From: Lomentospora prolificans
Lineage: Eukaryota > Ascomycota > Sordariomycetes > Microascales > Microascaceae
Assembly: GCA_029532625.1 (NCBI GenBank)
Contig: JARFXM010000008.1
Span: 1,116,001-1,180,000 of the forward strand
Direction of reading: 5' to 3'
Length of the DNA: 64,000 bases
Positions 22,685 through 32,092 of the stretch are shown piece after piece (position 1 is the stretch's first letter; the number at the start of each line of letters is the position of its first letter). Under the pieces are notes generated by a model. It did no database searches. It had not been told where the DNA came from and was given only the letters and a program-made list of their open reading frames with translations. Position numbers and translations under genes: made by a program.

Positions 22685-25540
22685 CTACTGCAAGTTTAGC
22701 TGCAGTTTCTCTAACCTGTTCGACACGGCGGTCACCATGGCCTCCTCCCTCGCTAGTAGGTTCCTAACCGTCTGGATCTTCGCCTTGCGAATTTCGTTGG
22801 GGACACGCAGATCTTGGCTAGACGACGGCGTGTGCTCCCTGTGCCCACGCCCGCCAGCCGCCCGGCCGTTTCTCTCTTCGGCCGTGACGACCCCACCGCC
22901 GCCGCCGCCGCTACCACTCTCCTTCTGCAGCCGTGCCGCCTCATCCAGCATCTCCGAAGCCAGCATGGTCACTTCCTCCAACCGCTTCTTGACTTGCTTA
23001 CTGGCGGTGGTTCCGCCACGCTGCTGCTGCTGCTGCGTGGACATTACCGGTCCTAGGACGCTGGCGTTGAGGCCCTTGACCTCGTCGATCCACGCGCGCT
23101 CCTGGGTGCTCAGCTCCCTCTTGGTGTGCTGCATGACCGACTTGCGCAGGCTCTCGATGCGGCGGGAGAGCTCCTCCTGGCGGGTCTGCGCGCGGGACAC
23201 GCGCGTCTCGATCCTCTCGTTGTCGGTGCCGTCGCCGTCGTGGCCGCTGCCTACGATTTTATCGATCTTAGCCTTGGTTTCGGCCGCCTTGGCGAGGTGG
23301 TCTTGCATCTCGGCCCGCATCCTCGTGCACTTGAGGAAGAGCTCCGAGGCCGCCATGCCCAGGCGGTGCGTCTCCTCGCTAAGGATCTTGTGCGCGTCCG
23401 TAAGGACTTGGAGGGTGAGCGGGCTGAGGCGGACTTCTTGGCCCATGACCACTTTGTGGCGTGATGTCCGCAGTCGTTCAATGAGCATGGGCAGCTGCGA
23501 GCCCTGGTCAAAGATGTGAGACACCTGGAAAGGTGGTCTAGGCTCGTAGGAGTACAATGGCTGGGGTGGTGGGGGGGCCTCGACTTCGCGCACTGGCGAC
23601 TCCTCCTTGATGAGGGTGTAGTCGGCTTCGGGCGTATCGAAGATGAGAACGACCGGATCGTAAGGTGTAGCCGAGATGACAACGTAGCCAATGTCTGGGT
23701 CGCTAAGAGCCGAACATCCCGCTAGAGGCACGGAAATATCCGCCGAGGGCTGCGTGTATATGCGCTCTCGAGTAGAATTGTGAGAATTTACCAGCAGCCC
23801 CAGTCGGAATTCGGAGCCGGCACCACCAGCGCCCTGAATTTCGCTCTCCAGCCGGAAGACCCAGGGAGACAGGGAGAAGTAGGTGATACCGGCATGATGC
23901 GTTACGTAAAATGAGTACCGTGACATGACGTCTGTGCTAAAAACGGGCCAGCTGTCTGGGCTCGCTTCGACCGGGTTCATGCTGTCCATCGCTTGGAAAG
24001 TGAGAAGGGTTGGTGGGTCGGACATGGCTAGGAGTCGCCCGAGCCTCGACTTGTTCTTGGGGGGCAGCCACTGCGCCTCAACTCCTTCGAGGTCTAAGCA
24101 AATCTTGACCTGACCGCCGGTGGAAAGGAGACAGATCAAGCTCAAAGACAAGCCTTCCCTGTCGGTTTCCTCAAGGTCGAGTTCAGTATCTTCCCCATAC
24201 ATGAGGTCGTCCGCCTCGACTTTGGAACCGATGACGAGAATGTCTGTAAGCTCGGAATCGATGTCGTCTTCGTTATCGAGACTCGCGGCGAGCTCGAAAG
24301 GTCCCTGAAGGCGGGGTACGGAACCGGGCTTGGCGGGTCGCGTGTAGACTTCGATGGGTGGCTCACCAGGGGAACCCTCCAGGAGCTGAGGTTCCTGCGA
24401 ATCTACATCGCCCATCCATGCTAGTTGTTGCTGGGCCAGCAGCTTCTCGCGTTCGGAAACCGCAGGATCGTCCTCAATAGCCCCCACTTTGGTGACTACC
24501 GACACCGACAACGACGCGACGAGCGCCGGAGGGGGCGCCCAGCGAGACGGGAGCAGAGGGCACAGCGCATAGACGTCGCCCTCCCTCATAGCGATCCACA
24601 GGGTAAAGGGATTCCAACCGCCGGATGACCTGGAGCCGAAACAGGCGGCCGCAACCTCCATCTCAAACGAATCGGGAGAGAAGCCTGTATTAGTTGCTGA
24701 GGTGGAAGCTGCGAAATCTTGGTCAAGTGAGGTTCCATCGGCAAGTCGCTTAAGGTCGATCGACAGGGTAGGGCTATCGAAGGACCATCGGTCGCTTAGC
24801 GAGAGTTCCCATAGTCTGACGATCGAATCCTTGGAAATGGTCGCGAGACAGCAGCCGTTGACGCCCAGGGGGTGCCAAAGGGCAGACGCAATGGGCGAAC
24901 GAGATGTGACATGGGTAGTGGGACCAAGAGTCCATATCTTGGGTCGAATCGCCTCGGTATCTTCGCTGCTAAGGTGACTAGGGTCCGGGATGAGGCAAAT
25001 ATGCACGGTATGGGAAGTTAGAATGGCTAGCAAGTTCTCGTTTGGCGATATTACGAGTTGCCTGATCTCGTCGGCGACAGGAGTTTTTATGATCTGCAAT
25101 ACGCATTTCCCAAACGGTTAGCCAGCTGTAGCCACGACAAGCAACCGAAGTACGAGCTAGGGAGATAGCTCGGGTCATGGCTTAGAAGAACTTACCCGAT
25201 AGCCCAAGGCGCGATTCCCGACGTCGTCGTCGTCGTCGGGCGTATCCCCATCTGCAACGGAGCTTTCCCGCTTAACGTGGAAGTTCGCCCTGTTCTGGCC
25301 ATGCGTCTCCTTGAGGTAGACCAAGTCACCCCATCGGATTTCTTTGCCGTTGGCTACAAAGATCTCGGTACCTCGACGGGCGATTGTTCGCTTTGGGCCA
25401 TTCGGTGTCTTTTTCTTGGACTTGGTAGTGTAGGGCGACGAGAGTGAAGCACGAGACGCGTCGATTGAGGGCGAGAACAGGTTATGGCCAGGGGAACCCT
25501 TGGAAAGCCAGGAGGGCGTATAACTCTTGACCTTGGGCAT
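22685..25540 (-). CDS. NUP82: Nucleoporin Nup82 (Nup88 homologue)
   Basis: Two exons, 25540-25196 and 25093-22685, give 917 residues; the 102-nt intron (GTAAGT to TTGCAG) is in phase 0. Nup82 is a structural subunit of the cytoplasmic face of the nuclear pore, where it anchors mRNA export factors. The N-terminus MPKVKSYTPSWLSKG and the RRGTEIFVANGKEIRWGDL segment match my memory of the fungal Nup82 family. An acidic D5 linker (about 101-107) precedes a WD/beta-propeller-like region (about 115-650, with LAILTSHTVHICLIPDP and DSIVRLWELS). The C-terminal quarter is predicted coiled coil (repeated SEETHRLGMAASEL and RRIESLRKSVMQH heptads), interrupted by short Gln and Gly runs. It diverges from CBC2 with a shared upstream region of about 700 bases. 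Confidence 0.9.
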
Positions 25541-26235
25541 TTTTTTTCCCTTTTTTTTTTTTTTTCTTTTTTGGTCCGCTTCACATATCAGGAAGAAAAT
25601 TAGGTAATGGTGTTTAAAAGAGGAGGATAAATCAAGAAGAGTGAAGGCCAAGGCGGTACAAGCGAAAAGGCGGCGAGCGGTGGGAGGTGGGGGGGGAACG
25701 CGATGGTAGAGTCTAGGCCTGAAGGGCGCTGCACAAACGAAACGGTGATGGTGACGAAAATTGCTTGAGGCCGTCGAGATTTCGCTGCTGGGCTCCTGTC
25801 GCGCGTTTCTGCACGCACCATCCATCAAATGCTTTGTACTGGTCGCCCTGAAAATCGCAGCCTCGTGCTTGGCAAGGTGGTAATAACCGGTAATATACTT
25901 TGGAGCGAAGCTAATTCTGCCTCATGCGTCAGGTAGAAACGAGGTACCTCCCAAAGCATGCAATTCCAACCCCCCCAGAAGCCCCCCAGTATTTGGAGCT
26001 CCCCACAGTGGAGAAGACACTGGCCAATTACGTCGGCGGTCTCACATGCAGTTTTTGGAGACAGACCACAAGGGAACCGCCTTCCCCTTCTTAATACCGT
26101 ATATATTACCTTAACGAGGCGAACATCGATCTTGACCGGCGATCCAACTTCCAACAATCGTTCCGTCTGCGCCTTGATATCCGCCCACCCCATTCGACCC
26201 ATCCACTGTCCGACTTCTTCTTGCCATTGGACACG
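25541..26235. promoter_or_regulatory. Shared divergent upstream region of NUP82 and CBC2
   Basis: The start codons of two divergent genes face each other across 695 bases, so this segment must hold both promoters and leaders. A T16 run near 25550-25565 lies immediately upstream of the NUP82 ATG, on its leader side. No specific factor site is claimed. Confidence 0.6.
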
Positions 26236-27102
26236 ATGGCGGCCTACGTGCGAAGCACCGTCGATCGTCTAGACAGACCCAGCGCCTACTTCTCCAGTCG
26301 CGTAAGTGACCATTCCTTTTTTTCTTAAACATCTTGCCTCGCATTGCCGGTAGACAAGGGCGGACCCAATGTCCGACTGACACGTTGACGGGACGCTGCA
26401 GAGCAAACGACACGGGAGGGATCGCAGAGACCGCGATCGCGATGGAGACGAGGACATGAAGGAGCCCGAACAACCCCCGGAGGATCCCCTCAAGGACGCC
26501 ACTACCCTTTATGTGGGCAACCTGTAAGTCTCACAACATGTGATTCCTTTTCATATCCTCTCGCCGGCGGATCTGAATTCCCGCGAGAAGGATGCATGTG
26601 CGAGACGTCTCGTCTCATACTTTATGAGATTGCACACTCGCCCACGCACTTTTCTTGCTTCCTCACCCGTAAGCATGCCCGTTTCTCACACACGCACCCC
26701 CCCGGCCAACCATCTAGATCCTTCTACACAACCGAAGAGCAAGTCTACGAGCTCTTCAGCAAAGTCGGTGAGATCAAGCGCCTCGTGATGGGTCTGGACC
26801 GTTTCACCAAGACGCCATGCGGCTTCTGCTTCGTCGAGTATTACACGCATCAGGACGCCCTCGACTGTATGAAGTATATTGGAGGCACCAAGCTAGACGA
26901 GCGAATTATTCGGACGGATCTTGATCCCGGCTTCGAGGAGGGCCGACAGTACGGCCGTGGTAAATCGGGTGGTCAGGTACGTGACGAGTACCGAGAGGAC
27001 TTTGACGAGGGGAGGGGCGGGCTTGGCCGAGCGCTGCAGGCGGAGAGGCTGAAAGAGCAGGAGAGGGCGAGGGGCGAGACAGATTACGGAAAGGATAGGT
27101 GA
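26236..27102 (+). CDS. CBC2: Nuclear cap-binding complex small subunit (CBP20/Cbc2)
   Basis: Three exons (26236-26301, 26402-26523, 26718-27102) encode 190 residues. The protein binds the m7G cap of nuclear RNA together with the large subunit CBP80 and guides splicing, export and decay. A Lys/Arg/Asp-rich N-terminus (about 23-45) is followed by an RRM (about 57-135) with RNP2 LYVGNL and RNP1 CGFCFVEY. The family-defining cap-pocket tail is intact: IRTDLDPGFEEGRQYGRG and SGGQVRDEYREDF. The intron joining GNL to SFYTTEEQ splits the RRM right after RNP2, and splicing it restores the invariant NLSFYTTEEQ. The fungal protein is longer than the human one through its charged N- and C-terminal extensions. 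It converges on mL60. Confidence 0.95.
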
Positions 27103-27643
27103 GCGGATATGATGTTCTTTTCCTTGTTGTTTGGGGAGTGGAGGAGGCGGAAGCTACTGCGGTAGAACAGAAAATGAATTGAAGGGTCAAGGTAGAACGG
27201 TAGAACAAAAAGGGAGAGCCAAGCAGGCAAACAGCAGGGAAAGCACGCTTGCTGCGAGCGTCCCCTCTTGCATCTGGACGCCCCCATCATGGTTTGGGAA
27301 GAGTCGATTTGGCCAAAGACTGGAGAATTCTACAACAATCGCGGATATGGTATTTTATTTTTGTTAGTCTATATATCCCAAGTTTCTAGTCGGCTCAAGT
27401 GCATCTTGGAACGAGACAATTACTCCAGATGGAGCCTGCTTTTCCATCTTATACATTTAAAAACATATTGTACAAGGGCCAGCCGACAAGGCCCGATAGT
27501 GTCTCCTTCGCAAGTGTGTCGTGATCGTACCGAATGCCACCAGCGTCTCCGTTCGCCGCGTGGCAGTGACGCTCCATCGCTTGATTCGGTCCCAGCATCT
27601 CGTCCCAACTTCCAGCAAAAAGAATAAGAAGAAAAGAAAAGGT
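27103..27643. other. Convergent intergenic region
   Basis: This is the shared 3' flank of CBC2 and mL60; no gene is seen. A GTGAGC directly at the CBC2 stop codon could act as a donor for an alternative 3' end but nothing downstream supports an extra exon. Confidence 0.5.
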
Positions 27644-28108
27644 TTAGTAACCAGGGGGATTGACACGTTGAGAAACCCTCGTCCACTTGGGTAGTTCTGC
27701 AGAGTGAGGGAAAAAGAAATATCGCAGTTAGCCAGCCTCGTCCGGCAAAAAACGGATCCAGACCTTTTTATCCTTCGAAAAGAGGGGGGGCAATTCCAAC
27801 GACGACGAGAAGCCAGGGATAAACTCACTGTGAATTCCCTTCCTGTACCCCTTGACCTTCCTATCAAACATCGTATACTTGTCCCTCGGCATCATCTCCG
27901 GCTCCGTAGGCATCTCCGCCTTCCACCTCTCCAGTGCCTCCAGCGTGACGCCCTTCTTCGCCAGCGCCGCGTCCAGCGTGGCGACGACCTGGTCCACGGC
28001 TCGGAGCCTCATGCGCTGCCTCCTCTTCTGGAACTTGGAGAGGCGCCAGGGGATCTTCCAGAGGAGACCGCCCGATAGCGGATTGGTCATGCGGAAGGGG
28101 CCGAACAT
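27644..28108 (-). CDS. MRPL31: Mitochondrial large ribosomal subunit protein mL60 (Mrpl31)
   Basis: Two exons, 28108-27829 and 27696-27644, give 110 residues. The protein is a fungal-specific component of the 54S mitoribosomal large subunit. The N-terminus MFGPFRMTNPLSGGLLWK, then WRLSKFQKRRQRMRLRAVD and the central WKAEMPTEPEMMPRDKY are characteristic of the family. The intron (132 nt, GTGAGT to CTGCAG) splits a Lys codon; only the spliced form gives the expected basic C-terminus LPKWTRVSQRVNPPGY, while reading through would give an unrelated tail. It shares its upstream region with TRS20. Confidence 0.93.
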
Positions 28109-28783
28109 TGTGTCTTGTGTGAGCTGCGCGGAAGGGGAATTCGAGCGTTCGGAATCAGGTTGGGATGGTCTTGTCGGCCGAGGCGGAGGGAAGGCAAAAA
28201 TATTTCGTCAATTGAGATTGAAAGTCACAAACGATTTCCTCCTGATCGGGCTCGTGGTTGTCGAGATTGGAGGTGGACGATTTCGCGTACAGCCTTGCGG
28301 CGATTCCATGAAAATTGGGGAAAATCTCCCAAAAGGAAGAAAAAAGCTATGAGGCGAGGTTTCCTGTCGCGTGAGTTTCTAGCCAATCAGACAGCCGCGC
28401 GGTCAGCAGCGCTCTTGTAGCACAAAGGCGCTACTAAGACGACACTGACAGTGGCCAGCCAGCAGCCAGCCAGCAATCCACTGTGACAGGTACAAGTATT
28501 AACATTGAACAACACTACATAATTAGAAGTAATACGCAGCCAGCCAGCATCAATCATATTCCTTACCACCAGTCCAGCATCTCAAAGATCACAGAGAGAC
28601 CGCCAGAGTCAAGAGCTCTCTCCGCCACCCCCAACAAGAAAAAAGCCCACACCTAGCCGGCCGAAATACCGACTCACAAAACTGCGAAATCGAAGACATA
28701 AAATCGATACCATACTATACCAAAAGATCCTCCCGTCCGTATCGCGCGAGCTCCTCCGCGACAACCCGCCTCCCAAAGTCGCC
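28109..28783. promoter_or_regulatory. Shared divergent upstream region of mL60 and TRS20
   Basis: About 675 bases separate the two divergent start codons and must contain both promoters. The region has repeated CAGCCAGC units around 28450-28475 and 28538-28550. No gene is seen. Confidence 0.55.
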
Positions 28784-29454
28784 ATGTCCTACTACTTCGT
28801 CATTGTGGGAACCCAAGACAACCCCCTCTTCGAGTACGAATTCGGCACCTCCAAGCAAGGAGGCGACGGCGCCGCCCACTTCGGCGACCAACAGCGGCAC
28901 ATGACCCAGTTCATCGTGCACAGCTCCCTCGATATCGTCGAAGAAGCGCAATGGTCCTCGGGCCAGATGTGAGTCCCACCCCGCGTCCAGCCTGCCTCTC
29001 ACCCCTTGCCCCCACCGCCGGGGCATTTGAAGAGCAGAGCAGAATAACCAACGTGGACCCGACGGCCGGGACCATGACAAACAGGTACCTCAAGTGTATC
29101 GACAAATTCTTCAACAACTACATCTCCTGCTTCATAACCCCCAGCAACGCCAAGTTCCTCCTCCTCCACCAACCCACGTCGCCGACCTCGTCCCTCCCCG
29201 CCGGCTCCACAGCCACCTCCCTCGCCGCCTCCTCGACCCTCTCGCCGCCGCCCTCGTCGTCGTCGCGGTCTTCCACGGCCGTGGGCGCGAACCCCACCAG
29301 CGCCGCCACCGAGGAGGCCATCAAGAACTTCTTTACAGAGGTGTACGAGAACTGGGTCAAGGCCGTGATGAATCCGTTTTACAGAGCCGATATGGAGGTG
29401 ACGAGTCCCATCTTTAGGCAGAGGGTGGCTGCGGCAGGGAGGAAATACCTATGA
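28784..29454 (+). CDS. TRS20: TRAPP complex subunit Trs20/TRAPPC2 (sedlin)
   Basis: Two exons, 28784-28968 and 29085-29454, give 184 residues. Trs20 is a longin-fold subunit of the TRAPP tethering complexes acting in ER-Golgi traffic and autophagy. Diagnostic parts are the N-terminus MSYYFVIVGTQDNPLFEYEF, the HMTQFIVHSSLDIVEE segment, the YLKCIDKFFNNYISCFIT helix and the IKNFFTEVYENWVKAVMNPFY helix. The splice restores GQMYLKCID. Between LLLHQ (about 91) and the EEAIKNFF helix (about 138) lies an insertion of roughly 45 residues made mostly of Ser, Pro, Thr and Ala, absent from the compact animal protein; it would sit in a surface loop. Confidence 0.94.
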
Positions 29455-30197
29455 TTACTGGCGGTTTCGTTTGCATTTGGACACTTCCATAGGGCATTAG
29501 TTGCATGACGGGAAAAGTTGCAGACGGTGAGAGAGCACGGCGGGTCAAAAGACCAAGAGATACATCGTTGCCCACAGGTTGGGATATGGCCACGACCTAA
29601 TGAATACGGGAGTTAATACTTGCTATTGGGAGATAATAGACATTCCTCGCATCCGATTTGGACAAGCAGGACTCTACATATATGGGCGGTGTGGCCTTGA
29701 CTACCCACGCCTACCTCTCTCTCTCTCTCTCCATTCCTCCTTTGTACGCGTCAATAAATGCCACTGCGCCAGAAAATCGTGCGTTAGGATCCTACACGGA
29801 AGAAACGTTGCCAAGAATCAAAATAAACACGACTACGAGATAATACTCAGAGAATTGGATCAAAATAAGGTCATCGAATGACCGTGTTTCATTGCAGATA
29901 ATCTCGCCATCAACCATGACGGACCTCATAATACCCCAGGTCGTAATGTAACAAACCAATAACCTCCCCCAAACGCCTTGTGAAGAGGCGCCGACTCATT
30001 CGCGCGCTTTCACTTATTAAAAACACATAATTCCGATGCCATTTGTCCATTTCCCTTGAACAGTCAAAACAGAAGCGATGCGTGTCATCGCTCGCTCTTT
30101 CAGAGTCGCTCCCGACAGAATAGAGATAGTACGGAAGACGGCTGGCGTAGAGACGCGGCACATCTTGATCAACACACGTAATGGTAGTACAGGATGT
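29455..30197. other. Convergent intergenic region
   Basis: This is the 3' flank of TRS20 and of histone H4; no gene is visible. A short CT repeat lies at 29715-29732. Confidence 0.5.
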
Positions 30198-30233
30198 TTA
30201 ACCACCGAAACCGTAGAGGGTACGGCCCTGGCG

Positions 30234-30266
<33 letters not shown>

Positions 30267-30703
30267 GGTCTTGCGCTTGGCGTGCTCGGTGTAGGTGACG
30301 GCGTCACGGATGACACCCTCGAGGAAGGACTTGAGGACACCACGTGTCTCGTCGTAGATCATGGCAGAGATACGCTTGACACCACCACGACGAGCGAGAC
30401 GTCGGATAGCGGGCTTGGTGATACCCTGGATGTTGTCACGAAGAATCTTTCGGTGACGCTTGGCACCACCCTTGCCGAGGCCCTTGCCGCCCTTGCCGCC
30501 TGTAGAGAAAAAAAAATCAGCATGGTGTATTTTGAGAAAATGTGTTGCCCCACCGAGATGGAATCAAACATGTCGGTTGAGCCTCGCGTTTGACGCGTCG
30601 TGACTCCACGATGCACCACCGGTAGATGGCTAGCATCGGAGAAGCCAAGCGCAAACGCGAGGAATAGACGAGGGGAAATGGATGACTACTTACGTCCAGA
30701 CAT
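30198..30703 (-). CDS. H4: Histone H4
   Basis: Two exons, 30703-30694 (10 nt) and 30499-30198, give exactly 103 residues, the universal H4 length. The protein is a core nucleosome component. The sequence is canonical: [20 protein letters not shown] tail with acetylatable lysines, DNIQGITKPAIRRLARRGG, and the ending GRTLYGFGG. The 194-nt intron interrupts codon 4 (Arg), an early position also seen in some other filamentous ascomycete H4 genes as I recall. No H3 gene lies within the window next to it, so this copy is not part of a visible H3-H4 divergent pair. Confidence 0.97.
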
Positions 30704-32092
30704 GTTGTATGTGAATTAGAAGTGAAGATACTTATGAAAAAGTGATGGTTTGATCCGAAAGTCGGATGGAATTTGATGACGTTGTGGATGGAAATGGATG
30801 CTGGCGAGGAGATGTAAAACGATGAGTGGGGGAGAAGTTTGGGCGGAACGGACGGGGTGTAGAAGAAATAAATAGGGGAGAGGGGGGGCGTGTCAGTTGG
30901 TCACAGATCAGTAAAATCAGTGATTGCGAGTCGGCCACGGAAAATGGTGGCTAATCCGAATTGGGAAATGGCAAAAATATGGGCCAAAGTACCTCATGTT
31001 AAACTGATTTATTTTGTCAAGTACCAGTTTTTGGCTGGCCCGATTTATTTTTTGGAGGGGCGCATTATTATTATTGTGCTCGTGTTTGCGGTGAGTAAAA
31101 TGGCCAGGCGGGCGCATTGGTCCTAGCGGGGACCGTCCCTGTCTGACGCGCCACTCCCTGTTTTGTCTTGTTTTTCCGGTTTTTTTTTTTTGGAATTGCT
31201 TTTATTAATTGTTGCCTTTTTTTCTATTGGGTCGCCCACTGTAGTCAGCCACTGTTACATACCTTGTTCCCCTGACCTGGTTGGCGCGCCGCTTTTTCTC
31301 CTCGGCATTACTGATTAGGTCAGCTCTCTCTTCCACCTGCAAGGGACGTGCTTGCAGTGTTCCAGCGCTAATTAAAGCCACCACTACCTTGGTACGAAGC
31401 TGGCTACTTCGTACGTTCAATTCTGCTGTGCTGGAACTCAACAGCTCCGCCCCGCCCAAACGTGTCAGATCAGTCCATGCGCCATGGACCCGTTACTGAT
31501 CCGCCTTGACGGCGCGGTGCGGCAAGCCCACGGAATATTGTATTGATTATGTAACATTCTAATGTCGAGGTCTAGTTCCCTACCATCAAACAACGCGTCG
31601 CGCAGTCTCCAAACATACATTCAACCCTCGCGCATTCGTGAGGCGGCTCTCCATGCCTCCTCCCTTTCTTCCGCTCACCAGCTGGCAAAGAGTCACGGCT
31701 TGTACCATCGAGTATAGACCACCCCCTCGGACTAATCTTATATTTTGTAAGGCTATAGTATAGCTTCGGCCTGGGCCGACTATCTCCCGCTTCCAATTCT
31801 TGCATCCGGCGCCACACACTCCAGAGACTTGAACCTCATCTAGTCCTGGTGTCGAGATATCGAAGCAAAATGCGTTGCTAGAAGTCATGTGGCCCCATCA
31901 AGTTTGCCACCTGCTTCTGTCAGTAGCCTCTTTCTGATCTCGCAACCAGAATGCCAAATTCACTTGGACAAGATGCGCTCACGCAGTCTCTGTAACCTCC
32001 ATTGCGCAACCCAACTTGGCCGTCGTCATGCACTCACTCTGCCTTAATCAAGCCATCATTCTCGAAGGCTAGGTATTGGTTGGTGCCTAAGT
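30704..32092. other. Intergenic region upstream of H4 and downstream of CDC27
   Basis: The first few hundred bases should carry the H4 promoter; no specific element is claimed. Nothing gene-like is found further on. Confidence 0.5.

Noticed and set aside
22668..23519. 283-codon plus-strand frame
   Set aside because: Antisense shadow of the NUP82 coiled-coil region; no family features of its own.
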